DNA from: Spirodela intermedia
Taxonomy: Eukaryota > Streptophyta > Magnoliopsida > Alismatales > Araceae
DNA length: 64,000 nucleotides
Assembly (NCBI GenBank): GCA_902729315.2
Contig: LR746276.1
Span: 6,088,169-6,152,168, forward strand
Direction of reading: 5' to 3'
Shown here: positions 1 through 12,549 of the stretch, one piece after another
Layout: the number at the start of each line of letters is the position of its first letter
Position numbering within the stretch: position 1 is the first letter of the stretch
Translations under genes and position numbers: made by a program
Notes under the pieces: generated by a model
What the model was told of the DNA's origin: nothing
Database searches by the model: none
What the model saw: only the letters and a program-made list of their open reading frames with translations

Positions 1-1022
1 ATATGGTATTGTACTTGTTAATTAAAACCATATTAAGATTTGTGACTTGAGATTAATATGAGAAAAGTAATAATAGAAATTTATGTGAATCAATCATAGT
101 GTTCCAAATCTACTTTGTGATTCCAAAGTTTCATGTCAATATTGTGTTAAACCTTTGACATATGAGATGAATATAAGTATATGTTATGTGATAGACACAT
201 ACATGTCAACTTTAGAAATGATAATTTCATATTGTCAGCAATAATTACCTATTCAAAATATGAGCTGAATAGAAAATACAAATATATTTACTAGGCCATT
301 TTTGAAAATCAAATGTCATAAGAATAGATGAAATTAAAGAAGTATTGCATCATTTTGATAGTAGTGACAACTTTTCCTCATGATATATGTTTGAGAATAC
401 ATCATGCGAAGCATGTGAACAACATTGTATTCTTCTCTTTTTCTATCAAACTCCCTCTTTCTATTCACTAAAAGGGTGTACATGGCCTTAATGATGCTCT
501 TCTAAAAGAATAATAGCAATAGTAATAATAGTAACACCCCCCACATCCCCCCTACCTTCGACTATTTCTAGGATACTTATATTTGTTGAGAATGTCTAGT
601 TAAAAGTACTTGAGTAGCAACACCCCATTTACTTGTTTAGCATGCTAGGAGGGTACCCTTGTTCTTTAATCCCAACCTTAATTTTTTGTACTTTCTTTTT
701 TCCCATTTTACATACCAATAATTTTTCCATCCTATATTTTTATGATAATACCCATTAGGTGATTTTTCTTCAAATATGATTTTAGTACTTGACAAATTAG
801 AAATTTACAATTGGGTCTAATTTTATTCATAATATTCAAAAATATTATTTACCATAAAAGATAAAACTAAGGCATTGTGGAGATGTAGGTTAATGATCAA
901 GATATCAAAAGATAACTTATGAGTTTTGACTTTAAAATATTAAAGTTATGATGTTTGTTTTTGTTGAAATGAAGAAAAAAACTTCATCATGAAGGACATA
1001 AGGGAGAATGGCAGAAACTACC

Positions 1023-1282
1023 TTGCTCATTCTTTCATCCTTAATTTCTCTTAAATAGGGATGAACCCTACATGCATTTTCTCATAAGACCCTTGGTCAT
1101 TTACAATATTACACTTATATATTCTAATACTCCCTTTAGATGAACTTTAGAAAAGTTCACCTTGATGACATAAATTGCCTCACCCATTCATTCATCCTTA
1201 AAGTCCCTTAAATATGGACAAACCCTATATGCACTTTCCCATGAGACCCTTAGTCATTTATAATATTACACATATCTTCTAA
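1023..1282. repeat. Degenerate direct repeat, two units of about 105 bp
   Basis: Units 1023-1127 and 1179-1282 share the same order of short blocks: TTCATCCTTAA, then a CTTAAATA-type block, CCCTA(C/T)ATGCA, GAGACCCTT or AAGACCCTT, GTCATTTA and AATATTACAC. They lie in the same orientation, separated by about 50 bp. No coding content was seen. It may be a local tandem duplication or the remnant of a small transposon. Confidence 0.6.
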
Positions 1283-2579
1283 TAATTTTTGTATTCCAAA
1301 TCTAGCTAAACTTCCTTAATAATAGTTAGGGAAAGCATATAGATTATATTATACTATTTATTTGAGAAATAACAAGATGTACCAAGACTTTCATCTAAAT
1401 ATGTAACATGTTAGTAGATTAAATCTTGAAAGGCCTGAAAGGCTTGGTGAACTCTTGACAGTGTCTACATTTCATATCTATCAATTGGTCCAAACATTGG
1501 AAGGTTTGTGAAAAACATATATTAATGTGATTATGGATCTACATATCATCCCCAATTAGATTATACATGATGGAGATCCTTCGATTACTTTATGGTTCTA
1601 ATACAATTTACAAGCTATCCTAAGTACTCGATTAAAATACAACTTATTATATCATTTATGAACTGAAGATTTTGATGGAAAATTCAAACTTTGAAAATAT
1701 TTCGAGGGTATACAATTTGAGGTGGAAGAATAATTAGGATAAATCCCACCATACTTGAGAGTATTGTTCCTAATAATTGTAATCACCTTGGTGCTATACG
1801 GTCTCCTTGTGAGGGTCTTCATAGTTGACTTTGCTACTCACTAAGTTAGTAGAAGTAGTAGTTAATTAGATTTAATATTTTACATAAATTAATTAGAAAA
1901 TGTGAAATTTATTTGAGAAAAACAGATATTAACAACAAAAGGTAGGTAGAAGAGTTGCGTTAATACTAAGTATTGTGGCATAACATTTAATGAAAGAGAT
2001 GGTGTGCTTTTCAGTTTTTAACATGAAAAAGAGTTCAGTTTTGGAAAGAAGAGTAAGTTATAGCTGCATTTTATTAGCCCTTTATAATTGTTTGGATAAG
2101 GTCAATGATTTGACAAACTGTTTGACTTTTCATGCGCAAGCATATAGTTTCTTTGAAAATACATTTGAGTGCCCATCTCATGAAATTGACAATGCACCCT
2201 ACATCTTGGATTGCATTTAAAATAATAATAATATCACACCATGATGTTCATGTTTTGATGTATTCTATATCTTTTAGAAAAAATATAAATATTTCATTTA
2301 CGTTCCTCTCTTAGTAATTTTTTATTTATTACATTCTACTACTTGTCATGTTGTATATGTTTTTTATCTAGTATTTTTATTTTAAACTATTATTTGTTTT
2401 TATATATATTTTTCATATTTATTTTGTGATGTGTATATATATATATATATCTTTTTTTGACATTTCTATAAGAATTACCAATAAAAAATATTACTCAACT
2501 AACCATCAAGTTGACAATTCAAGTAGCACCCCATGTGGAATTTTTTTGCCGACCTAGTTGAAGTCACATGTGCTTAAAT

Positions 2580-2582
<3 letters not shown>

Positions 2583-2628
<46 letters not shown>
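2583..2628. repeat. (CT)n microsatellite
   Basis: An almost uninterrupted CT dinucleotide run of about 46 bp. Similar CT or GA tracts recur around and inside every gene of this window. Confidence 0.95.
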
Positions 2629-2631
<3 letters not shown>

Positions 2632-3696
2632 TTGTTCCCCCAGCCTCCCTCCTCTCCCTCTCAACCCACTGGGTAAGTTGACGAAAATCTAGAAGGTTCC
2701 CCTTCCTTTCTCTCTCTATCTCATATAGTGGGTCTTTCGAGACTCCAACTTGGAAGTCACTTTTTGGGCTTTTCTCAACCTTTTGGGCCCATTTGGTTTT
2801 GTAAAGGGATATTCAGGCTCAACAAGTGCTGGGGGCCAACTCCGGCCACATTAATGCCTTTTTATCTTCATTTAATTATTTATTTATTTGGCTTATGTAA
2901 GCCCTTTGTTCGTCAGCTATTACAACGCTGAAGATGATCTGGCCGCATGTACGCTTATATAATTATTTTTAGATAAACCCCTTACTTTTTCATAAATCAC
3001 ACTATTTATCTCACACTCATCGACATTATTTTACTTCACCATTTTTATCTTTTCGGTCTCCCTTCTTGCACCAGCTAATAAATATTAATTACAATAATAT
3101 AACTAATATTATCAATAATAATAGTTTGTCTTCCGGTGGGGCCCAGTCAGTAATCAGACGGCCCTCGTTGCCCTGAACCGAGGATATCCGATTATTCAAT
3201 GTTTGGCGGCGGAGCGGCGCTGCGGTGGTGGCGGGATGCCGAATTCCGTGGCGGCGGCGGTTTCCTTTCCCCGGGCCAAACGGCTTTACAGCTGGATTTT
3301 TAAAAAAATATTAAACTTGAAATCCGCCCACAACTTTATGGAGCCTCTTGGGCACTATTTAGTAAAACGGTTCCCACCAAAACGCCAAAAAGGAAGCCCT
3401 AGTGGATTGACTGGAGCGGAGGAAAATTCACCGCCGACACTGGATAAATGTCGTGACTCTCTACAGATGGGCCGCAGTGATCGACGTGGCGCTCGGCTTT
3501 GTTTCGGATAAACATGCCGGGGCCGAGCTGACGCTGTCAAGGACACGCGTCACGGAAGCGACGCACGGTCTGCCACATCATGCGGCTGGTGAGGTGGGCC
3601 CCGCGTCGGCGGATCAGGAACGACGGCGCCTCACCGCGTCCTCTTTATCTTCGCGCCCACGTTTCAGATCCCGGTCCCACTCTCTCTCTCTCTCTG

Positions 3697-3703
3697 TATA
3701 TAT
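3697..3703 (+). promoter_or_regulatory. Possible TATA box of the TPS gene
   Basis: TATATAT interrupts a pyrimidine-rich CT tract about 215 bp upstream of the TPS start codon. A start site about 30 bp downstream would give a CT-rich 5' leader of roughly 190 nt. It is the only TATA-like element close to the gene. There is no transcript evidence, and the motif could be an accident of the CT/TA microsatellite. Confidence 0.3.
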
Positions 3704-3916
3704 CTCTCTCTCTCTCTATTTTTCTCTTTATCCACTGCAGAAGGAGCCCACTTTCGAAGCTTTCTCTCTCTTCCATCTTCTGTACGCTATCCCGGAGGAG
3801 TCTGTTTGCCTGCTTCCTCTCCCCCTTTCTCCTACCTCGTCTGGAGCGGCCGGCAATAGCGGAAGCCCAAACCCTAGCTAGGGCCGGAGACGACTTCCCC
3901 TTCCACGGCGGCGAGA

Positions 3917-6900
3917 ATGCCATCGCGCTCCTGCGTCGACCTCTTCGATCTGGTGGACCTGCCTTCTCCCACGAGGCCGCTTACCCCTCGGCTCCCCCGA
4001 GTCATGGCCTTCCCCGGCATCATCTCCGATTTCGGCGACGGCGATCCCTCCTCCGGCGGCGGCGCCGGGGGAAGCTGCGGCTCTCCCGTCCCCCGGCAGA
4101 GGAGGATCATCGTCACCAACCAGCTCCCTCTGCGCGCGCTCCGAGAGCCCTCCACTCGCCGGTGGCAGTTCTCCTGGGACCAGGATGCGCTCTCCCTCCA
4201 GCTCCACGCCGGATTCCCCCAAGGTACGGAGGTCGTCCATGTCGGGACTCTGCATCCGCCGGACACAGATGCTGATGCGGCCGTCGATCCCGCGGAGAGG
4301 GAGGAGGTCTCTCAGATCCTCTACGACCAATTCCGCTGCGTTCCCGTCTTCCTCCCTCCCGAGGTTCACAACCGGTTCTACCATGGATTCTGCAAGCACT
4401 ACCTCTGGCCGCTGTTCCACTATATGTTGCCCTTCTCCCCCGCTGACAGGGGGGGAGTCCACTTCGATCGCTGCCTCTGGCAGGCCTATGTCTCCGCCAA
4501 CAAAGCCTTCGCGGACACCGTGACCGAGGTCCTCAATCCAGACGAGGACTACGTCTGGGTCCATGACTATCATCTCATGGCGCTTCCCACCTTCCTCCGG
4601 CGGCGATCTCACCGTGTCAAGATCGGATTCTTCCTCCACTCCCCATTCCCGTCGTCGGAGATCTACCGGACTCTGCCTGTGAGGGACGAGATCTTGCGGG
4701 CGCTCCTCAACTCTGACCTCATCGGGTTCCATACCTTCGACTATGCCCGCCACTTCCTGTCCTGCTGCAGCCGGATGCTGGGGATCGACTACGAATCAAA
4801 GAGGGGGTACATCGGTCTGGAGTACTACGGGCGGACGGTCAGTATCAAGATCCTCCCCGTCGGTGTGGACATGGGCCTGCTTGAGAGGGTGATGCAGTCT
4901 CCGGAGGCCGGGGAGAAGGTCAAAGAATTGTCGGAGCAGTATAAAAACCGGACGCTGCTGCTGGGCGTGGACGACATGGACTCATTCAAGGGCATAAGTT
5001 TGAAGTTCCTGGCCATGGGACAGTTGCTGGAAGAGCACCAGGAATGGAGGGGTCGGGCAGTCCTTGTTCAGATTGCAAACCCGGCAAGAAGCAAAGGTAA
5101 AGATGTGCAGGAAGTGCACGACGAAATGCGCGAGGTAGCGGAGAAGATCAATGGTAGATTCGGCACACCAGGTTATGAACCAATCGTCATAATTGACCGA
5201 CCTGTGCTCACCTACGAGAAGCTAGCTTACTATGCGATTTCAGAATGCTGCGTGGTGAACCCAGTCAGAGATGGTATGAACCTTGTGCCTTACAAGTACA
5301 CGGTATGCCGGCAGGGAACACCAGCATTGATGCATTCACCAAAGAAGAGTATGATCGTGGTTTCAGAGTTCATTGGCTGCTCCCCATCGCTGAGTGGTGC
5401 GATCAGAGTGAACCCGTGGAATGTTGATGCAGTGGCTGACGCATTGAACCTGGCCATCAAGATGCCAGAGGCAGAGAAGCAGATGCGGCATGAGAAACAC
5501 TTCAAGTACATCAGCTCTCATGATGTAGCATATTGGGCAAGGAGCTTCGACCAGGACTTGCAGAGGTCCTGCAAAGAACATTTCCTGAAGAGGTGTTGGG
5601 GAATTGGGTTTGGTCTGGGTTTCAGGGTTGTGGCTCTCGGTCCTCATTTCAGGAAGCTCTGTGTTGAGCACATTGTTTCAGCGTACAGAACTTCTAGCAG
5701 CAGATTGATATTGCTTGATTATGATGGAACAATAATGCCCCATGCTTCGGTGAATAAGACTCCAAGTGATGAGATCATTGCTGTGCTGACCAGTCTATGC
5801 AGCGATCCCAAGAATGTCGTCTTTGTTGTCAGCGGCAGGGACAAGGATTGCTTGAGTAAGTGGTTCTGCCCTGTTGAGAAATTGGGTATCTCTGCTGAGC
5901 ATGGCTACTATACCAGGTATGTTCATCTTCTCATTATTGGTGTACTAGATATTCCAAAAATGTATTGAAATCATAGGTAAACTAGATGAGATGTGTTCTT
6001 GGAATTTTCTGATGATTTAAACAGAGCATCATCATATCTCCGGAAACTATGGGGTTGCTATATTCTCTATAATGATCTGGCAATTTATGGCACAGTTTGA
6101 TATCTGGGTATTTGAGGAATTTTGATGTTTCAAGTGAGGTAAAATTCGTCAGATTTTGTTGAAAATAAGAATTTACCAGCCATGAAACATGTTTGTCCAG
6201 GTGGTCCGCAGATTCTCCATGGAAGAAGTGCTCTCTATCCGTTGACTTCAATTGGAAAAAGATTGCAGAGCCCGTCATGAAGCTGTACATGGAGACGACC
6301 GATGGTTCATCCATTGAACACAAGGAAAGCGCGCTGGTTTGGCATCATCAGGACGCTGACCCAGATTTTGGGTCTTGTCAGGCTAAAGAACTTCTCGATC
6401 ACCTCGAGAACGTGCTCGCCAATGAGCCTGTCGTGGTCAAAAGGGGGCAACATATAGTCGAAGTCAAACCTCAGGTATCATACGCGCGCACCTTTATTTC
6501 TCTTGCAGCATTATTATACTTATTCGAGTATCTCAGATTTTCTTAAACTATTCCCTTCCGAATCTCTCCATTACAGGAATAAATACTGATAATTTCCATA
6601 TATATCCGTTATTATTTCTCGTGGATCATCATTATTCGTTCCAAATTTCTCCAATTATCGGCAGAAATGTCGATATTTTCCATAGACATTCGTCATTATT
6701 TTGTTTTGCATCGTTATTAGTCTTATTGGGTCTGTTCCCTTCCAGATCTTTCCGCTGTACGCTTAATTCTTGATATTCTCCAAATATCTCCATCATCATG
6801 ATCATGCCCAGTTTGGAAGTGAAAACACTACATTTTGACAAAAAAGTCAACTGTAATCTGCAGGGAATCAGCAAGGGGATGGCGGTCGAAGATCTCATCT

Positions 6901-7163
6901 CCACAATGTCAACGGGGGGGAGGTCTCCAGACTTCATCCTGTGCGTGGGAGACGATCGATCCGACGAGGACATGTTCGAGAAGATCTCAAGCTCTTCGGG
7001 GGTCTTCGCCTGCACCGTCGGCCGGAAGCCGAGCAAGGCCAAGTACTACCTCGACGACCCGGCCGACGTGGTGAGGATGCTCCAGGGCCTGGCCACCTCC
7101 ACCGGCGCCGCCACCCGGCCGCCCAAGCCCGCCGCCAGCCCCCCCGTCTCCTTCGAGCGATGA
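3917..7163 (+). CDS. TPS: Class II trehalose-6-phosphate synthase/phosphatase-like protein (3 exons)
   Basis: Exons 3917-5916, 6201-6474 and 6864-7163 join in frame with GT-AG introns and give 857 aa, the usual length and three-exon structure of plant class II TPS genes. An N-terminal glycosyltransferase-20 domain (about residues 55-540) contains VHDYHL near residue 215 and RDGMN near 451. A C-terminal HAD-type trehalose-phosphatase domain contains DYDGT near 601, SGRDK near 639 and GDDRSDED near 787. The serine-rich N-terminus beginning MPSRSC is typical of the class. Class II proteins generally have no proven synthase activity and are thought to sense or regulate trehalose-6-phosphate and SnRK1 sugar signalling in the cytosol; that role is family knowledge. 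The start is the first ATG after the CT-rich leader and fits the family N-terminus. Third positions are very GC-rich, as in many monocot genes. A read-through of intron 1 stops within 18 codons. Confidence 0.95.
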
Positions 7164-7534
7164 CCTCACTGGCGGCGCCGCCGCTCAGTACATACATATA
7201 TATCCCGCCGCCGCCCGGCTCCGGAAGACTTGGAGGGTGAAGGTGGGGGAAAATCTGTCTGGGTATAGAAGTCAGCGGCTTATAGATGATGATGATGCGG
7301 CTGAATCGTCGCACAGTTTTGCAGAGGATGTTGTTCTTGGGAGTTCAGACGTTGACCTTTGTGGGTCCTGGCCGTTGGATCGGACCGATCCGGGTTCAGG
7401 CGGACCCGAGTCGTCGCCGATCCTGTCTTCTTCCCCCAATTGTTCCCATTCGATTTTTTTCATGAGGTGAGAGAGGGAGAGAGAGAGAGAGAGGTGTTTC
7501 AAAGTTATTTCCTATCTCATGTGGTGGGGTTTTT

Positions 7535-7566
<32 letters not shown>

Positions 7567-8073
7567 TTGAGTTCTGTCATGGCTCATATTCTTCATAGGT
7601 TTTGAGGCGGAGTCATTGAGGAAATTTCCTAAAAAACCGATGATCTTCCCAACGGTTTGGGGGGACCAACGGCCTAGATTTGTCGAATTGAAGATCTCAC
7701 GCGGAGCGACAGATGGACGGTTTCGATCAAATCACGTTGAGCCCGACACCCCGCAACCAACGGGCATGAACGATGTGCCCTGCTAGCCGGCCCGTGAGGT
7801 CAAAGATCAAACGACCCGACTCTCTCGCACGCGCGAGTCGGGCCACTGGGAGAGAGAGAGAGAGGGGGGAGCCTTTCACGTGATACGTGGCGCGTCGTCC
7901 TTCGTCCATGCAAGAGAGGAGAGCGGGAAAAGGACCTTCCCTTCCGCGATCGCAGCATGACGAGGAAGACGGCGGCTTGATGCTTATCGGAGCAACACCC
8001 TGGGCCATCCCTAGAACATTCTCGATAACATTCTCTCTCTCTCTCTCGTCCATTTTGTGGCAGGCGGACGATC
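7164..8073. other. TPS 3' region and AVT1 upstream region
   Basis: About 0.9 kb between the TPS stop and the next coding start. It holds GA microsatellites near 7470-7494 and 7535-7566, another near 7850-7865, and a CT tract near 8033-8047. No convincing ORF was seen. The right half is GC-rich and probably contains the promoter and 5' leader of the downstream transporter gene. Confidence 0.6.
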
Positions 8074-11000
8074 TTGAGGAGTCGTCGCCTTGTGATGGAG
8101 AGACGGTGGGGATCGAACATGACAGAGGGGAAGGAGCAGATGGAGGAGTTCCTGGGGGACGGGAGTGAAGACGGCGATGCGATCGACAATGGGAGCAGGA
8201 GTAGCGGAGGAAGCAGTGACGGAAAGGACGAGGAGATGAGGATGGGGATGGGTGAGGATGATTCTCCCCCATCTTCTCCATTCTATTCCCGGCAGTGGCC
8301 ACGGAGCTTCAGGCAAGGCCTCTTTGTTTACTCCTCCGCCATTGTCAGCTTGTGATTATTTGTCCATTGATTTCTTTAATCGTGCCATTCCTTATTCCAT
8401 CGGATGATACCTAAATGAATTTCTGTGCCCTCAGAACTGCACCCATACCTTGCTTTTCCTGCCTTCTTCATGAGCTACTGCCTGTTCTCTCTTACATTCT
8501 CATTCGAATTTGAATGTGTGGCTCTACTCGTCCCCAGTAGTCTATTCCACTTCATCTGGTTTTGAGAATAAGGCGGGAACGGAATATTTATTTTAAATTG
8601 GATAGTTGGAAATGAGGCGTGAAAATCAGAATTGAGTTCTGAGTGACTTTTGAAACCAGACGAACGAAGTCGAACTAGTTGCAGGAAATTTTTATGTAGT
8701 CCACTAGGAGTCCAACAAAAGGCATTTTATCCCTTTGGCTCCAGTTGGAATTCACAGTAGCATTTGTTAAAAACCAAGTAAACCAGAAATGAATTATGTA
8801 GATCGTCGATATTCCGAACTTGGATTTAAGGTAAAACTAAGGCTTTATACAAACTAAATCACGATCAATATCTTGTTCGTCCCACAAAAAATGTGGAAAA
8901 ATAAACTCAACAGCTGACTTTTGGGTGTCTGTTTATGGAGTGGTGGGTGGTGGCTTTCAGAATGGATCTGACTCAGTGGTCGACAGTTGGAAGGGATGGG
9001 CAGAAGAGAATCGAATTCAGACGATAATGTGATTATAAACTTACAAGCCGATGCCAATGAACGAAAATAAAAAGGTTATGTGGAACGTTCAGATTATATC
9101 AACTATACATTTCGTTCAGTAAAATTGAATAAATGGGGCTCACACTTTGCCGTAAGTTGATCTTCTTGGATGATGCCTCGGAGTGCGTTTGTCATTCCCT
9201 TTTCCTCATCTCTGGGTTCTCTCAGTCTTGATTTACAATGCTCCGCCTGAGTATTGGCTTCTGGATGACAGGGAAACAACTGATTCTTTCACAATATCAC
9301 CGTCCCCAAATTTTCGATTCATTGGACGCGCTACTAGTCAGAGATCAAATTCCAACCTCTACAACCAGACTGAACATGACGCTGACCTGAAGTCGCCTCT
9401 ACTGTCTCAGAGCTCATATGTGCCTGAAGATTCAGATAAAAACTTTCAGCAATCATACAGATCAACCTCCGATAAGGAAATATCTTTTCACGTGCAATAT
9501 ACTGATAAAGGGTATACTCGCCAAAGATGTAACTTAACACAGACTGTGTTTAATGGTAAGCTGTGTTATTAACCTTATGCTTTTGTTTTGCTTTTAAGAC
9601 TATCTCTAGATCACAATTAGTAAGATTTGGATTATCCTTGTCAATGCTGGTCTTCATATGGATCGTAAGATTCCTAATGGGACGTTCCTTTTTATTTACT
9701 TTTTTCGTTTTAAACAGGAATGAATGTTCTAGCTGGTGTTGGTGTCCTATCCACGCCATTTGCCGTGAGAGAGGCTGGCTGGGCCAGCTTGGGACTCTTG
9801 CTCCTCTTTGCAGTTGTTTGCTGTTATACAGGCGCCCTCCTCAAGTACTGCTTTGAAAGCAAGGAAGGCATGTCAAGTTATCCAGACATCGCTGAAGCTG
9901 CTTTTGGAAGATATGGGCGACTTTTCTTATCTGTGAGTCCTTTTCTAGAAATTTCTTCCTCGTAGGATTTGAATGGCAGACATGAAGAGACGCATATAGA
10001 GTTTATTGAACCCAAGAATACTGTTCTTGGTTGTTTAATGCTCAACTTCAGATTTCACTAAGATCGAGGACACAGGTAGATTTTTCAAACGGAAAGTTTG
10101 TAGTAGCATAATAAGCGAAGTGATCAATTGACTGTGGATGAGGCCAGACAAGGACCGAGTAGGGCCGGAAGTAGGAAATTTACCCACGCCAGAGTGACAT
10201 CACCTTTTGTTTTTTCTTAATTTAAACAAAACAGATGATCTTATTTCACTGAATATCGTATCATTTTTTATATTAAGTAGGTTTTCCCTATTGGAGGCAT
10301 GGCCTAGATGAAAGAGAATTAAGCAACCTTCCCAAAAGATACTTACACCCTGTTCCCTGGTTCATGGGTAAACGATAATTTTCATTAGGATTAAAAAAAA
10401 AAAGTTTTTCCACCGGCAAAGGGGATGGTTGACCCACCCGCGTAGTCGAACGGGTCACTGTCTTCTTGCATCTGTTTCACTGATTTTCCCTCATCTTGTT
10501 CGTTGATTTCGAGTCAATTCTATCGATATGATCTGGCGATATTGAATTCCTTTTCCTTTTCCTTGCAGATTATTCTATACACAGAACTATACGTAAGTCA
10601 AAAGAGAGCCGAATGCTTGGGGAGCTCCTCATCCACATGATTGTTTATTCTGTTCGACTGATCCCTCTGCGCCACTTTCTCTTTCCTATGGTCGCCTGAA
10701 TGCAGTCATCTTGCGTGGAATTCATCATCTTAGAGGGCGACAACCTCACAAGGATTTTTCCCGGAGCTTCCCTCGATTGGGCAGGGCTTCACGTTGACTC
10801 CACGCACTTGTTTGGAATGTTGACCGCCCTGGTCGTCCTACCCACCGTGCTGCTTCGTGATCTCAAAGTCGTCTCCTACATTTCAGGTTCAACCCGCCCG
10901 CCAAATTTCGATGACTTCACCGCCATTATATGAATGGATGACAATTTTTTCCCAATAGAGTATCTTATAATGCTTTGACCCAGGATCTTCTTATCCGTTC

Positions 11001-11996
11001 ATATCCTCCTTTTCAGCTGGCGGCGTCCTCGCCACCCTTCTAGTTTCTCTTTCAGTCGTCTTCGTCGGCGTTACGGATGATTATGGATTTCATCAGACCG
11101 GCAAGGCTGTGAACTGGAGCGGTTTCCCCTTCGCGATTGGTGTATATGGGTTCTGCTTCTCGGGCCACGCGGTCTTTCCAAACATCTATCAGTCCATGGC
11201 TGACCCAAAAAAGTTCAACCACGCGTTGATAATATGGTGATCTGATATGCTCTCGACTTTTTTGCTAAATATGTCCATCTTATTTTCCTTTTCTAAGATG
11301 TCAGCTCGTCCGCGTTGACCTTTTACAAAACAGCTTCGCTCTGTGCACTGCCGTGTACGGCGGTACAGCCATCTTCGGATATCTCATGTTTGGGCAAGAA
11401 ACTCAGTCGCAAATAACCCTTAACCTGCCGAAGAACGGATTTGCTTCAAACGTTGCGATCTGGACGACGGTAATTCCCGCATTCCTGGAGCTCTTCGCTG
11501 ACTTTGCTCCATTGACGACCCTCGATTTCCTCTCTTCTGATTATGATTCTTCCCGCAGGTGGTCAACCCGTTTACCAAATATCCTTCAGCCGGGGCTCAG
11601 ATGATCTGATCTTCTTTAAAAATAAATAATTATTTTTTAAAATAAAAACTGTTGTTCATCCCTCGGGATCCTGCTGTGAGATTTCCTTGACAGAGAAACA
11701 CGTACGCATTGCTGCTGAATCCGATCGCGAGGAGCATCGAGGAGCTTCTTCTCCCGCAGATCTCCGACCGGATGTGGTGCTTTGTCCTGCTGAGGACGAC
11801 GCTCGTCCTCTCGACCGTCTGCATCGCTTTTATTCTGCCTTTCTTCGGTGAGCATCCGAGGGGGGAGCTTTCTTTGACCGCAGATCCCCTCACGGCCTAC
11901 CTCGGATCTAAGAAAACCACGCTTCCTCCTTGCAGGTCTTATGATGGCTCTGATAGGCTCTCTTCTCAGTGTACTGGTGGTAATTTCTGACTTTCA

Positions 11997-12053
<57 letters not shown>

Positions 12054-12450
12054 GCGTGACTGATAGGTGCGTGTCGAGCCCATCTTCCGGGCTTTTGACT
12101 AACCCGGGTTTGGCAGAAGACCTGATGAACAGCACCCCCCCCCCCTTTTCTCTCTCTCCCTCTCTCTTCCTCTCTCTTCCTTTGTCTCTCTTGCAGGCGA
12201 TCATCTTCCCCGCCCTATGTTTCCTGAAGATTGTGAGGAGCAGGGCCACGCCATTGCAGGTCGACTCGATCTATGAAGAAAAATTTCTCTTGGATGGGGG
12301 AGGGGAAAAAAGGAAAAAGGTTATGTTGACTTAATGGGTTCCTTGGTTCTCTAACAGGTCACTCTGAGTGTCGCCATAATTGGGCTGGGCGTGGCCTGTG
12401 CTGTTCTTGGGACGTACTCCTCCCTGTCGCGGATCGCCGGCAGCTACTGA
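8074..12450 (+). CDS. AVT1: AVT1-type vacuolar amino acid transporter (AAAP family, 12 exons)
   Basis: Twelve exons join in frame to 554 aa: 8074-8312, 9272-9555, 9718-9932, 10569-10592, 10706-10886, 11017-11236, 11334-11469, 11559-11578, 11702-11847, 11936-11979, 12197-12259, 12358-12450. A hydrophilic acidic N-terminus of about 170 residues (including a [14 protein letters not shown]-like block) precedes a transmembrane core starting [20 protein letters not shown], the hallmark of the AAAP/AVT family, and ending [11 protein letters not shown]. The core has about 10-11 hydrophobic segments. Family members move amino acids across the vacuolar membrane, driven by the proton gradient. Oddities: intron 1 has a GC donor, exons 4 and 8 are only 24 and 20 nt, and intron 8 is U12-type AT-AC. 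All phases agree, so the gene looks intact. In-frame ATGs at 8095 and 8119 are alternative starts; the first was chosen by convention. Confidence 0.92.
8313..9271 (+). other. GC-AG intron 1 of the AVT1-like gene
   Basis: The exon 1 end reads AG then GCAAGG, and the acceptor is ATGACAG at 9271. Only this junction completes the arginine codon and joins the conserved WPRSF and ETTDSF blocks in frame. No GT donor nearby gives the right phase. GC-AG introns are a known minor class whose donor otherwise matches the consensus strongly, as this one does. Confidence 0.8.
11579..11701 (+). other. U12-type AT-AC intron 8 of the AVT1-like gene
   Basis: The donor reads ATATCCTTC (11579-11587), a U12 5' splice-site consensus. 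A branch-site match TTCCTTGAC lies at 11683-11691 with its adenosine at 11690, and the intron ends in AC 11 nt later (11700-11701). No GT occurs at the exon end that would keep the frame. Splicing here restores the conserved NPFTKYALLLNP block of AVT proteins. The intron is 123 nt long. Confidence 0.92.
12001..12050. repeat. (CT)n tract in an AVT1 intron
   Basis: A perfect CT dinucleotide run of about 50 bp lies just downstream of the donor at 11980. The same intron has a run of ten C near 12136 and a second CT-rich stretch before the acceptor at 12196. Confidence 0.9.
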
Positions 12451-12486
12451 GGTACTCCTCTTTGCTTTCTCCCTCTGCACCCATCT

Positions 12487-12491
<5 letters not shown>

Positions 12492-12545
<54 letters not shown>
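12492..12545. repeat. (GA)n microsatellite
   Basis: A perfect GA run of about 54 bp begins about 40 bp after the AVT1 stop codon. Confidence 0.95.

Positions 12546-12549
<4 letters not shown>

Larger units (their letters stand above)
1..3650. other. AT-rich intergenic DNA, no gene seen
   Basis: No ORF here has recognisable protein character; those present are short and low in complexity. The stretch contains a degenerate direct repeat of about 105 bp (1023-1127 and 1179-1282), an (AT)n tract near 2433-2450 and a (CT)n tract at 2583-2628. Base composition turns GC-rich from about 3,140 onward, approaching the TPS gene, so the last few hundred bases probably belong to its promoter. Confidence 0.6.

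Noticed and set aside
3580-4275. 231-codon ORF overlapping the TPS start
   Set aside because: It reads through a CT microsatellite and then the TPS gene out of frame, with no domain; a shadow of GC-rich coding DNA.
3878-4753. 291-codon minus-strand ORF
   Set aside because: Antisense shadow of the TPS first exon; high GC at third positions removes stops on the other strand.
11579-11701. AVT1-like gene as a pseudogene because no GT donor follows exon 8
   Set aside because: A U12 AT-AC intron explains the junction fully and keeps the conserved protein.
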